Shown here piece by piece: positions 33,944-45,800 of a stretch of 64,000 nt of DNA. This DNA comes from Diadema setosum (lineage: Eukaryota > Echinodermata > Echinoidea > Diadematoida > Diadematidae): NCBI GenBank assembly GCA_033980235.1, contig CM067066.1:35069180-35133179 (forward strand), given 5' to 3'. The position numbers were made by a program, and so were the translations under genes. The stretch's first letter is position 1, and every line of letters begins with the position of its first letter. The notes below the pieces were generated by a model that was not told the DNA's origin, searched no databases, and saw only the letters and a program-made list of their open reading frames with translations.

Positions 33944-34690
33944 AGTCATTTAAATGAAAATGTGTACAGATATAGGTTATCAAGGGTAGTGCTGCAGTTG
34001 CTATTGCAGCATGTATTATCAGGAAAAGATGACTAGGCCGTTTGGATGAGATTTGTTATAAACAGTATGGAGGTAGCTCATTCTACTCCTGTTATTGTAA
34101 ATATTGACACTGAGCAGACCACTGTTCATTGCAAGTGTAAGAAAGCAAGTTTGGATGGTTATGAATGTTGCTGCCCAGTGGTATAGCACCATAACCCCCT
34201 GATGTGAAGTTGTTATAAATCCTGAAGATGCCATTCAAGCCAGTATCTCCAAACCCATATGAGCCCAAATTTGTAGGAAATTAGTGGTCATTTCTCTTGC
34301 CTGTTTGCCAAGATGTTTTGGATGGTTTTCTCTTCAGACCCAAGGCTAGGAAGAGGCATGAAATGATACTGAAAAGTTTTACCGATGAACCCCCAACTAA
34401 ACCCTGTTCTCAATTATATTTGTACAGTGATACTGGTACAACAGAGTTGCAACATTACAGCTGTATTAAGATTCAGCTTGTGATCTAGGTTGATTTCATG
34501 CTAACTTATTGATCAGGCTTCTCAATGGATTTGTTTTCTCAGTCCGAGCCATTACAGAACAGCGAGGGAATGCTTTTCTCTGCGGGTTATGTAAGAAGTA
34601 GGTACCTACTGTGGCATCAATACACAAAGCACTTAGTATGGCTGTGATTTGTGGCAGAAACAATAAAAAATAAAAATGATTCCATCAGAA
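33944..34690 (+). other. Likely NDUFS3 3'UTR
   Basis: Follows the TAG. The first good polyadenylation signal I noticed is AATAAA at 34,662-34,667, which would end the transcript near 34,680-34,690. No transcript data support this. Confidence 0.35.
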
Positions 34691-34744
34691 GTACATGCAT
34701 TTCTCCCTTGTTATCATTAGTGTATTTGCTGTCAAAGATTGATA

Positions 34745-34960
34745 TACTGTTAAGCAAGATATTTTGCAGCATGAAATATTCACAAATTAAGAGCCGACGA
34801 CCTATTTCGCTGCATGAAATTTTCATAAATTGCCAATGGCATTCAATGCAAATAGTGTAGACAAGAACTTTGGCGTGCATTTTGATTTTGCAAATCTTGG
34901 TCCTTGCGAAATTTGTGAAATCAAAATGCACACCAACATTTAATTTCTGGTTTTTCAGTA
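34745..34960. mobile_element. Family J foldback remnant, copy 1
   Basis: Shares TGAAATTTTC, TTGCC followed by ACTGGCATTCAATGCA-like, TAGTGTAGACAAGAAC and TCAAAATGCAC with copies at 37,868 and 49,060. Terminal blocks are inverted (GTGCATTTTGATTTTG against GAAATCAAAATGCAC). No ORF. Confidence 0.65.
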
Positions 34961-34999
34961 AAAGAAATCAAATTTAAAAGGTAAATGTGTGTGGACATT

Positions 35000-35031
<32 letters not shown>

Positions 35032-35679
35032 ACAGATGTCCTTGAAGTATTGGATGTATTTGATTTTTCCGGGAGGCTGCATATCTGTTACAATGCATAG
35101 GAGTGAAGGTTCACAGCATTAGTGTCAGAAATGTGCAGGTACAGTATTTAGGTCCTTGGATGGTACTATAACACATTTTCTGTATGTGCACTTAGATCCA
35201 TGGTTGCAAGGCCGTAGAAGTGTGTGTGTGCATTTTTAGATGGCTTTGATCATTGACCACACTATGAATACAGAGTAGGCCTATTGACCGTGACAAAAGT
35301 TGAATGAAACCATACATAACATCAAAATGAGTATTTGTTATAATGAAACCTACCATGGGGGCCATATGCATACAGTAATTCAGCCACTACGCCTGCCTCA
35401 AACCCCCAACCCCCATGATCCAATAGAGAAATGATATTTGAAAGACCCTGCATACAATAGCCACTCTATAGAAACCGTAGTTGTTTCATAGGGTCAATAT
35501 TTCATTCTGTGTAGTTGCCACTGACGAAGCATTTAGAATTAGTTTTCCAACAGACGAGTTTTTGTCCTGTCAGCTTCATTACGTAACACATAATTTCACA
35601 GGCAGACCTTGCTGACTGAACCATCCCACAGTATTGCCTAATTAACAAAACTACCTATAGCACAAAAAATTAAGGTAAA

Positions 35680-35710
<31 letters not shown>

Positions 35711-35850
35711 ACCAATATTACGATGTACAATCGCCCACCTCGCAGATATACCACACTTCCAACTCATTCCCTTCAACACACCACATGGTGGACACAACTA
35801 AAGATTTCTCACCACCCCCCCCCCCCCCCGAACACCAGACACCGCCAGAA

Positions 35851-35882
<32 letters not shown>

Positions 35883-37410
35883 GGGGAGGAGATAGGCAAA
35901 CACAAATTACACCAAACTGACACCAAAGCTGCAAGGTACAGTTTGTAAAGCATTTTGTCGAAGTCCATTCATTCTCCATCATATTATCGTTGATGGCGCT
36001 CTAACACGACTACTGACGGCACTGTCTGACTCCTGAGTACCGTAAAGCCGTGAGAGGCTCATTGGAAGAGAGAATCAAGCGAAATGGGGAAAAGGTTGTC
36101 AACTGCTCTTAGCAAAATATTACTTAGTGATATGGATTACGTAACACACAAAAACTACCGTTACTAAAGTTAAAGAATTTATTTTTCTACAGGATATTTT
36201 TAGACATACAAGACAGTACTTTTTTTTTCTAGTTTGTGGCGTACATGTTGGAAGTTCGAAGTGAGCATAACAATAGATGGAGAAGTACAGTGATAATAAT
36301 TATCCCCCCCCCAAAAAAAAAAAAAAAATGCATTATTCTCGTACATAAATCTCCTTCGTACGGTTTTTTCAAGAAATCCTAAATAGCACAAACGGTCAGT
36401 ATGCAGACAATGACGCCAAGAGGATATTGTACCATGAATTATCCTATTGGTTTTTAAAAATTACTTGTGAGGATTGCAATAAGCCGGTTCGGAGCTATAA
36501 TCTGTAGCTCGTTATGTGCACATGGTACAAATAACCTTTCTTCTTTTTTTTTCTCAGTTGGCTAGGCAACTCACTCATTTTCAAAGCGACAAACCAATGC
36601 ACAAGCTTGCCCGATATGACAATTTACGGAATTCTTTAGTCATGCTCAACTATAATATATATAAAAGGACGAACTGAGAATGGTCCATCAATCAACATTT
36701 TGAAAAGCATCCATTTCCTTTTTTTTTTTAAATGCATTAACAGTCTTTTCCCGTTGATAGGGCCTATTGCCAAACACGCTGTCAGGTCAATGTATACTGC
36801 CGAGGAAAAAATTATCACTTTGTTTATTGGGATGACTTGAACAATCATTACATAGTAGGCCAAAATGCTGATCTCCGATTAATTCTAACATGTACTGTTG
36901 ATACAAATAACCTTCATCTGCTCCTGCTCGAAGTGAAACTCCAAAATGGCTTATTGAGCATCAGAGAATATGCATGAATGCTTCTCATGAAATGACATAT
37001 CCTGGTGATTATTATAACGAAGATCAAAAGGAAAAAGTCACAAAAGAAAAAGAATATAGAAGCTGCTTTTGAGTCGCACTCAATTGACTATTTGCGTGTT
37101 TGCTATTGCCAGACATTGCTTGTCTATTCGAAATCAATTATGTCACGCAGGTTATAGCAGAATTTGTATATGAAAGGAGAATTTACCCCAAAAACACTTT
37201 ATTGTGTATTATGTGTATTGAGTAATAATGCAGCAGTATTAAAAAAAAACGCAGATACAAACACATACACACAAATCAGTAAACTGTGAGGAACTACAGA
37301 ATTGGGCAGTCAGTTCAAAGTTATCTTTTAAAAGTCTCGATACCACCATTGTTGGATATCAAAGAAGACTACCACCGGAGCAGCGGAACATTATTTGATG
37401 GTGTGTGTGC
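34961..37410. other. Intergenic with simple repeats, nothing coding recognised
   Basis: Holds a TG run (35,004-35,031), C-runs at 35,679-35,696 and 35,815-35,829, a GA run followed by a G-run (35,852-35,886) and a C/A run at 36,304-36,328. A stretch at about 37,180-37,370 has faint similarity to family B words (AGAATTTACCCC; GTTCAAAGTTAT). No gene was recognised. Confidence 0.5.
35679..35886. repeat. Clustered C-run, CA-run, GA-run and G-run
   Basis: Poly-C at 35,679-35,696 runs into CA repeats. Poly-C lies at 35,815-35,829. (GA)n at 35,850-35,872 runs into poly-G. The lengths are likely to be unreliable in any assembly. Confidence 0.85.
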
Positions 37411-37427
37411 GGGGGGGGGGGGGGGGT

Positions 37428-37469
<42 letters not shown>
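37411..37469. repeat. 59-bp G-run
   Basis: All G on the plus strand apart from a T at 37,427. It follows GTGTGTGTGC. It is strongly G-quadruplex-prone and prone to sequencing length error. Confidence 0.9.
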
Positions 37470-37470
<1 letters not shown>

Positions 37471-37867
37471 CCATGATCAATGGTATCAGAACGTGCTATA
37501 TGTATTTATGAAAGGTCACAAGCTCTAATGTTTGCTAATATTGCTGTTGGTTTTATTTTCAATTAAATAAGTGTTTATGTTTAAAATGTGGCAGATATCT
37601 TTTTTGTGGATCCCATAGAAGAACAGATGGAACAATGAATCTGATATGGGCAATCCATCCATTTTGTAACCTTTCTTTGATTCATGTATAATGATTTAGG
37701 TCATTTATACATTGTTCTGTATACTTATTTGTAATGTGAAATGGAGAATAAAAAAAAGCAAACATCACATTCAAATTGTAGAGGTATGGTCTAAATGTTT
37801 GCTTTTTTTCTCTATAAGACAGGAAGTAACGGATGTAAAGTACACAGTCAGAATGCAGGCCTTGGAT

Positions 37868-38120
37868 ACTGTAAAACATGATATATCGCGGCATGACTTT
37901 TTTTTTTTTTTTTTTTTTTTTTTGCGAATTGGAGCCGACAGCCTTTTTTTTTTTTTTTTTTTTGCGGCATGAAATTTTCGCGAACTGCCACTGGCATTCA
38001 ATGCATGTAGTGTAGACAAGAACGTTCCGCGGTGTATTTTAATTTCGCGAATCCTGGACGGCTCGCGAAATTCGCGAAATTAAAATGCACGCGAACATTC
38101 CTCGTTCTACAGACTTCTAA
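37868..38120. mobile_element. Family J foldback element, copy 2
   Basis: Starts TACTGTAAAACATGATATAT and ends about GTTCTACAG. It contains GCGGCATGAAATTTTCGCG, ACTGGCATTCAATGCATGTA, GTGTAGACAAGAACGTT, and an inverted pair, TATTTTAATTTCGCGAAT against CGCGAAATTAAAATGCACGC. Two long T-runs (37,899-37,923 and 37,945-37,963) are embedded. The TACTGTA end resembles that of the 32,405 element, so the two families may be related. Confidence 0.7.
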
Positions 38121-39336
38121 CCTTGGGTTTTCCCCACGAGAAATCCTGACTTAAAAAAAGAAACACTGTGATACAATGTATCTAATCATAGTCTTCCAAA
38201 TTCAGAACTCATTGTACTTGGAAATGATAGGCACAAACAGGATATTGTGTAGAGCACACGAACGTTTGCTCTGAAACTCTTGCAATTATCAAGACATTTC
38301 TTTCTTTAGCGGTTTATTTATTGTTATGACATAACATTTTGTCTCATTACCATCTTTCACTTCTGAAAGTGCATATGGTACACCATGTGTACCAACTCTT
38401 AATATTCTGAATAGCTACTAGTATACAATCCCTTTATTGCTGTACTCTCCCCGCCGGGCACAGAAATAAGTCTATTTCATTGATTTCACTTCCAACAACA
38501 CAAAACATTTACATACAGGTGCTCATAATAGATACGCAAAATCCATTACAATAATATATCTTTCGTGTAAAAGAGTACATGTATAAAACATACACATATG
38601 AAATAAACACAGAGACGGAGGGAGATAGATAGGGAGACAGACAGACAGACAGACAGAGGGCAAAAGGGGGGGGGGGGGTATATACACAACCATAGTCAAA
38701 GAATCTATGTTTATATAGATTTTCAATATATTTCTCAAACAGCTGTAGTATACCTTAGGATTAAGGTTTCCATGCTCCTTTGGTGAAAAAAACCAGTGCA
38801 AAATGGACTTTTTTTTTTAATGGAGATTTTCAACAGAACCCTCAGTCATGACATCATGGATGTTCAAATCAGAGTCTTTGGAAAAGAACGAATGAGAAAT
38901 ATTTTATGACTATATGAAACACACAATTGTAACGCGCTCAGAGTTTGTGAATGTAAGCATGCACGAAGGAGGCTGACGATGGAAAAACATATAGCTCTCA
39001 ACAAGGAAGCAGCCCTGAAAAATAGAATTTAAATGACTAGGTCTCCCTTGAAGAGGGCTTCTAGCTATTACTTCCAACTCGGGCACGATCATGGATAGAC
39101 ATTTACGACATCTGGCATCTATTCCTCTTACATTCATTATTCATAATAATGAAAGAAAATAACGGAAATATATTATTTTCATTGTATATCTCGTAATGTA
39201 TATAAAAAGAAAACCATACAGATAGGCCCATGTTTGTCAAAAATAAATAGGCTATTCATTCCGCGAATTGCTGATGGCTAACGTGTGATAACTGGATTAT
39301 GGATATCTTTTGCATGCCTGCATTGTCTATAAAACT
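38121..39336. other. Intergenic, nothing coding recognised
   Basis: AT-rich, with a (GACA)n patch at 38,636-38,655 and a G-run at 38,667-38,678. No exon or RNA was recognised. Confidence 0.5.
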
Positions 39337-39729
39337 TTAAAGGGATTGTATAGTTTTGGTTGAGTTCTAATTTCAGGTTTCTAACATTTTTTTGGTGAGA
39401 TGATGAGAAACCTCTTATGAAACATGAAAGAGCATGTAATTCTATGAGGAATTCAACTTTTATTTGATAAAAATTAGTTTTGAAATGGCTGAGATATCCA
39501 AAAAAGAGCGATTCTAATAAGCTGTGGGACCCACACTTTATCACGATCGCTTTGTTTTACTTTGTTTTTGGATTTTTCAGTCATTCCAAACCCGATTTTC
39601 ATCGAATAAACTTTGAATTCCTCTTAAAATGGTATGCTCTGTACTATATCATGAGTGTTTATTTTGGTATCTCGCAAAAAGTTAAAAGGCCCAATTCTCA
39701 TCTCCACCAATACTGTACTATCCCTTTAA
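39337..39729. mobile_element. TTAAAGGGAT foldback element, family A copy 3
   Basis: Starts TTAAAGGGATTGTATAGTTT and ends ATACTGTACTATCCCTTTAA, with clean TTAA at both ends. It is about 393 bp, very close in length to copy 1, and is the best-preserved copy in the window. Confidence 0.88.
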
Positions 39730-39819
39730 AAGTACGCCTACAGCTAGCATCATCGTGACTTGACTCAAAAGTTACTATAAATAAGATTCGCTGGTGTAAA
39801 GAAGAAATAGCATAAGTAG

Positions 39820-40152
39820 CAGAGACTCCAACCCCAAGCACCTTCTGATCTGGAGATTCTCCCGCCTGCAACTAGCAAACGGGAGACTCCAACTTGATGT
39901 GCGCGAAGTATATCACGAGCGCGAAGTTCCTTGCGGCCGGGGTCCAGGGCCCGCTTGGGCCCTGGAATTGATGCTCTCTCGTGCTATCTAAGGCTTATTT
40001 TTCAACATACGAAGACAAAAAGTAAGAAATCATTTCAAACGGGAGACACAGAGCCAGGGCGGGAGAAATTAATTCTCAAGCGGGAGAACGGGAGATTTTG
40101 TAAAAATGGGCTTTCGGCGGGAGATCTCGTATCGGGAGGGTTGGAGTCTCTG
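39820..40152. mobile_element. CAGAGACTCCAACCC TIR element, family C copy 2 (intact)
   Basis: 333 bp with identical 15-bp inverted termini, CAGAGACTCCAACCC on the left and GGGTTGGAGTCTCTG on the right. Direct AAGTAG flanks (39,814-39,819 and 40,153-40,158) are a 6-bp target-site duplication. GGGAGA words recur inside. No ORF. It serves as the uninterrupted reference for the copy at 27,103. Confidence 0.88.
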
Positions 40153-42712
40153 AAGTAGAAGAAGAAAAGGAAAGAAGAAAAAAAAAGAAGAACACGGAAA
40201 AGAAAAATCCGTCAGTTCCTCAGGTGCAGACATAATGTACTTCCGGTTAAACTTCCCCACGAATGATGATATTACAAACAATGTCCTTATATGGCCCACA
40301 TTGCCCCGCCCTTTCATTTACCATTGTATGGTGTCATTGGTTTGTTGCGAAATTATGTACTGGAGCGAGAGCCCCTAACTAAACTAGAGTAGATGAAAAC
40401 AAAACTCAACCTTGCATCTAACCAGGGAGGTGAGAGACCTCCCTGATCTAACCGTTTCGCTTGTGTGGTTGATAAAAATATCCTACTGGCTATCGTATGG
40501 TTTTAAAAGTAAATAGCACTCTTGAAGGGACGGGTAAATGAAAGTAAAATTTGTACATTATTCGGAGATGTAACTTTGGAATGCGAGCAAAACTTTGTGA
40601 GCCAGTCTGTTTGATGGGATCACTGAAGTTCAGTGCAGTGGGATGTATGGATCGTAAAAGCCGTTGTGAGCTGTACACTTTGGAATTTGAGTGTCGTCGA
40701 TGACGCACACTGTGCGTCTCTCGTGCGCTACATACAGTCTGTGATAACGAAACTTACGCACGCACACACTCACGAAATATACAATCAATCTGACAATAAT
40801 CACGGAATATAGTGCGAGAGGGAAGGAGGATTCGAGGAGACAGAAGTGACATCAAATTGGGGGCCTGTTTTCACCAAAGTTAGTTAGCCTTGTAAGTATT
40901 TAACTCCTAAAAACTACGAATTAGGGTTTTCATTTCATAATCATGCGTTTTTATGACAGTAGCATGAATGCTTTGACAACTTTTGTTGAGTGGATGTTCG
41001 ACTCATGAGCTTGGCACTGCCGGTTTGCCCGTTATCTCTCAACGGACGTCGCATTGCAAGCGGGCCTAGTGCAACGCCAATGGGCTCTCGCTGGCACTCG
41101 CTATATACCGCACAAGTCAAATGGAGTGTAGAGCATACGCTTAGCTTAGCATACGTGTCCGTAGTCTATGCTAGCTGAATTTGACTGAGAAAATGGCAAA
41201 TATCATTAACATTTGTAGAAAGTTACTGGTCATTTCTACTCAGATAGGGTTGTAAAATCCTTGAATTGGGTCTAGGGCCTACAATGTAGATCTCCTCCAT
41301 CACAACTCACACAATTCACAACTTACACAAGTCACAACTGAACTATGGCTATGCAGTGCCAGTGGCAGTGCAATAATGGCTTCAAATTCAACTTTCAACA
41401 ATTCAAGAATATCAGTCATCATAAAAATAGTAGTTCATACTCTAGATTGAGAGCCCTTCTCTACATTTCTAATGATCCAAATTCCAAGTCAGATAGACTA
41501 TCGACATTGGCCATTACCATGATTACTATCACAAGTGCAGAGGAATATGAGAGTCTGGACTGAAGCTGAGAGTCGAGTCTGTAAACTGATGTAAGGTCCT
41601 TGACTCAGAGATGTACACAGTATTGCATAGAACTCTACTAACAAATACAGTGGAGGTGAGACAAGGCACTAACACTAGAGAACATCTAATACTAGTAGTA
41701 GCTAGTAGTAAATTAGATATACTCTCCATACAGTGAATGTGAGCAAACATGGTTATAGACCTAGTGATTTTTTTTTTTTTTTTTTTTTAAAAACAAAGTA
41801 AAAATTCAGGGCCTAAAATTACTATCATTATAAAGAGCGGGGATCTACTAGTTTATGGTACCAAATTCCCTTCACTTGTGACTAAACAAAATATGTTAAA
41901 ATATACAGACAAAATGACAGAAAATTGCTTGTCATCACTGACATAAAGGATTGGTGTAAAATGCTAACGCCTGCAATGGGAGTGGTCTGTGTGGTACAAT
42001 GTATTGTGTACTGTAGACAGAAAGATCAGTCTGTATTTAATCACTTATTGTCGAGGTGGGGGATATGTATTCGGCAGAGACTATTATGTCTGGCTTCTTG
42101 GAATCCCTTCTTACAGAAAAGTGTCTCAAGAGGAGAACCAGATGAATGTAAAACTAAATGTTATAGAACTCTTTAGACAGACAGATTTTACTGTCTAGTG
42201 TACTGTAAACTAAAAAACTAGAAATGTTTGCTCGCATTAAACATTGGCAAATGTTGTGAGGAGCCAAGATTCGCAAAAGTATAAAATGCATTATGTGAAA
42301 GTTTTTTTGGCTATTCGAAAAAATGTTGTGTCTGACCAAAATAGGCTGTCGGCTCCAATTTGCAAAAGTTTCTTGTTTTATATTATGTTGTGTTTTTATA
42401 CTGTGTGTTTTTATTTTTATTTTTTAAATCCAGCTCAAAGTCTCAAAAAAATGCATGCAAAATGTAGTCAAACATGGGAACAGTGAAAACAAAAAATGGG
42501 AAGCATCATATTGTTTGATTGATTTTCAACAGTTGGTAAAGATGGATTGCCCTGTTCCTGCTTGATTGTTATAATTCATAGATCTTCATTTCGGTCAATC
42601 GAATAGAGAAAAGTACTTGTTTGAGTCTTCTGGGAAATGGGCAAGGAGAATAATTGACACAGTATGTGATGGCATGCAGAGTCAAATTTTGTATCTTTTT
42701 GTTTCTTTTCAG
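40153..42712. other. Upstream of the cadherin gene; no exon confirmed
   Basis: Contains a 9-bp hairpin (40,423-40,445), a T-run at 41,769-41,788 and an inverted fragment of family J at about 42,225-42,365. The cadherin 5'UTR must start in an upstream exon, because the first coding exon has a splice acceptor. A GTAAGT-like donor near 40,890 is one candidate, but this is unproven. Confidence 0.35.
42225..42365. mobile_element. Fragment of a family J element, inverted
   Basis: Contains GGCTGTCGGCTCCAATTTGC, the complement of the GCGAATTGGAGCCGACAGCC word in the 37,868 copy, and further AT-rich homologous words. The fragment is truncated. Confidence 0.5.
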
Positions 42713-42836
42713 GTAAATAACAGGCATATGTAATATGTGGATATCAGAGGCATATTCTCAAGGGTGAAACATTAACAAGGTGGAAAAATACAGTGGATAC
42801 TTTGAAGACGAGTGAATAGTGACAATTGAACAAGCA
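42713..42836 (+). other. 5'UTR part of the first cadherin coding exon
   Basis: A pyrimidine-rich acceptor (TTGTTTCTTTTCAG, ending 42,712) precedes this stretch, and an in-frame TAG lies 21 nt upstream of the ATG at 42,837. Confidence 0.55.
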
Positions 42837-45800
42837 ATGGCTGCAAACTGTAAACTCAGGTCAGTTGACCTGTTGGTTATTTTTGTGATATGTATCTTGG
42901 CAATGACGCAAATGGCGCTTGGCCTACACCTGGGCTTGCCTCAGTTCACTGTGCCTTCCAATGCCTTGCCAGGACACAAAGTGACTGATGTAATCAGAAA
43001 GGGACAGGTGTCAGAGATAATCTCTGAGCCACACTTGAAAGACCTATTTCAGTTAGCTGAAGATGGTGCCCTGAAGATCAGGGACTCTCTGGAGCACCTT
43101 GCAAACACTGACATTGCTCTCAAGTTGAGACACACGCTGGGGAATCACACGTGGGATGACGTCCTACGTGTCCGCGTCAGTGGAGAGTCAGACAAACTTC
43201 CTCACAGATCATACTGGGGGAATATTATAGAGGGTATTGAAAACCAAATTGTGGAAGGTCTTGAGGGTCTCGCCCTACCCTCAGCAGAGCACATATCATA
43301 CCAGCTGGCTGGAGAGGGCAGCGACTCTTTCCGATTGAAGGCGCTACCCAACGGTACAGTGGAGATTTACTGCGCCGTGCCCCTGAGCGTTACGGCCACT
43401 CCGCAAATCAACCTGCAGGTTGTGGCATCTACCCCGACCGCTGTGGTAGCCAGAGCAAATGTGACCATCGCAGTGGTGGGAAGGAACAGCCATGCACCTG
43501 CCTTCGTAATGGACACCTTTGTGTCCAGTACCTACACAGGGGCACCGAGTGGAACGAGAGTGGTGACAGTTTATGCCACGGACGCAGATGAAGGAGAGAG
43601 TGGTAGAGTGTCCTATTCCATGGAGCCTTCAAGTGATGTCTTCAGTTTAGATGAAAACACTGGAGTTGTCTCTGTGAAATCTCCTGTGACTACCGGGGAC
43701 TATTCATTCACTGTGTATGCTCGCGATCATGGAAATCCCCCATTGCCATCCCTGCCGTCAAAGGTTACGATCATTGTGCGTCCCCTGTCCGCAAAGTTTC
43801 ATCCATACGGGGATGACATCATGTACGCCCCCAACCTAGGGCAGGTATTAAATCGTGTCGAACGTGACGTTTTGCCGGAAGAGACCCACACAATCTCAGA
43901 AGCTGAGGATGTTGGTGATGTGGTATACACCATAGTAACTGGTGGTATGGATGTTCGCTACTCCATGGGAACGCCTGCGAATGCAAAGTTCTCCATTGAT
44001 CCAATCTTGGGGGATGTCACTCTGGAGCAAGCACTAGATTTTGAAACCAGTAACGAGGAGATCCTTAATGTGGTGCTGACGAATGCATCAGATCCAGGTA
44101 AGTGGAAAATTTTGATGAATTTTTAGCACAAGTAACTGATAAGTATTTTTGATATGAGTGTTTTTCTTCACTTAAAATAATAGATTACCCTTGTTCATTG
44201 TAATGTGTTCAAGAATATACCAATACTCACTCATATAATTGCAAGTAATTGAATCCACATCGATCGTTGTCAATCCCTATCTCCAAGTCACATGAATTCA
44301 ACTTCAACATCACATAATGCATACATTCTTGGTTCTTGTTTACCAGTATTCTTTGTATGATTCCAGTGGAACCTCACTCACGAATACAAATTCTTTTTGT
44401 CAGTCACAATGAATTGTAATTAATCCAAGCCTACAATTGTGTACTTGGATGAATTTCCAACCCTTGTTGACACATTTCAAGTCTTCATGTTCTTTTTTTT
44501 TCAGTCAGTACCATTTGAATACAGCCCTTGTATCAAAGTAACAAGCCTGCTTTAATTTGGCATGGTAACACTTTAAAGACCATTAACAAACTGAAGAAAG
44601 AATCACTTAAATGAATGTGAGATAGAACTACTAATCTATTCATATGATTTTTGTGATCAGTTAAAAGAGCAAATAATTGGAAAACAAACATACCCTGCCA
44701 GATCATGAGAGAGACTTACAATACACATTTATGTCAGCGGTTCTGATCTTACAATTTTTTATTTGTTATTTTATTTTATACAGAGGGAGACAAACTGAAG
44801 AAAACTCCATACCAGATTTATACTCACTACACATGCATGCTGTATTGCAAACCAAATGTACAAGTACATTAAGTGTCAATGAAAAGTGGCTAGTGTTATG
44901 CGGTTATGCCTGTGAAGAGCAATATCAAGACAGACAACAGGGAGACCATAGAATCATTTATTATTCACACCCGCATACACCGTAAGTGATATGGTGCTGT
45001 GCTTGCTGTGATTGAAGGACCTCGTATAAGATTAAAGATTAAGAACTTATGAGGGTATACACGTAATTCTTGTTTGCAGGTTTTGTGACTGTCTCAGCTA
45101 TGTGTGAGATACACCATGTGGTGTTTAGTTACCCAATATCACATGATATGATTTTTTTTTTCTTAATGTCATGCCTCTGCCAATCAAGGGGATAGGACAC
45201 CACTGACTTTAGATCTGAGATAGGCCTATTATAGTGACAAATTAAAGTTCAGTCAGCCATGTGGTAGGAACATTGCACACTAATGGATTCGAAGGGAAAG
45301 GAGTGGTTCATTGCCACTTGGTCTACTATCAGATGGTCTACTTCCCAGTTCGTCTAACACCACTATATGGCTAAACTCACTTCGTCTACTATGAATTTCG
45401 TCTAAGGCCCGTTTGGTCTACTTCTCACTTGGTCTATGACCAGTTTGGCTACTTATCATTTTGTCTAATGACCAGATGGTCTAATTGCAGTCTTGTCTCC
45501 TTAGACTTTTTTCCATTTTGTCTAATAAACTGTGGGTATTTTACAGTTAGACAAAGTGGGCATAGCCCATCTGAGAGTAGACCAACTGTTAATGAGGCAA
45601 AGTGGCAATTGGACTAAATGGTCATTAGACAAACTAGTTTTAGATGATAAACAGGATTAGACCATGTGGGTTGAGACTAAATGGCTATTAGACAAAGGCC
45701 GAGTAGACCAAGTGATAAATCACCAAAGAGTGGCTTAAAAAAAAAAAGAAGATGCGTAAGAACTGTACAGTTTCAGGTTTTTAAAACAATTTTTTTTTCA

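Noticed and set aside
40423..40445. 9-bp hairpin CAGGGAGGT/ACCTCCCTG as a terminator or RNA gene
   Set aside because: Short stem, no supporting context in a eukaryotic genome; likely chance or a repeat fragment.
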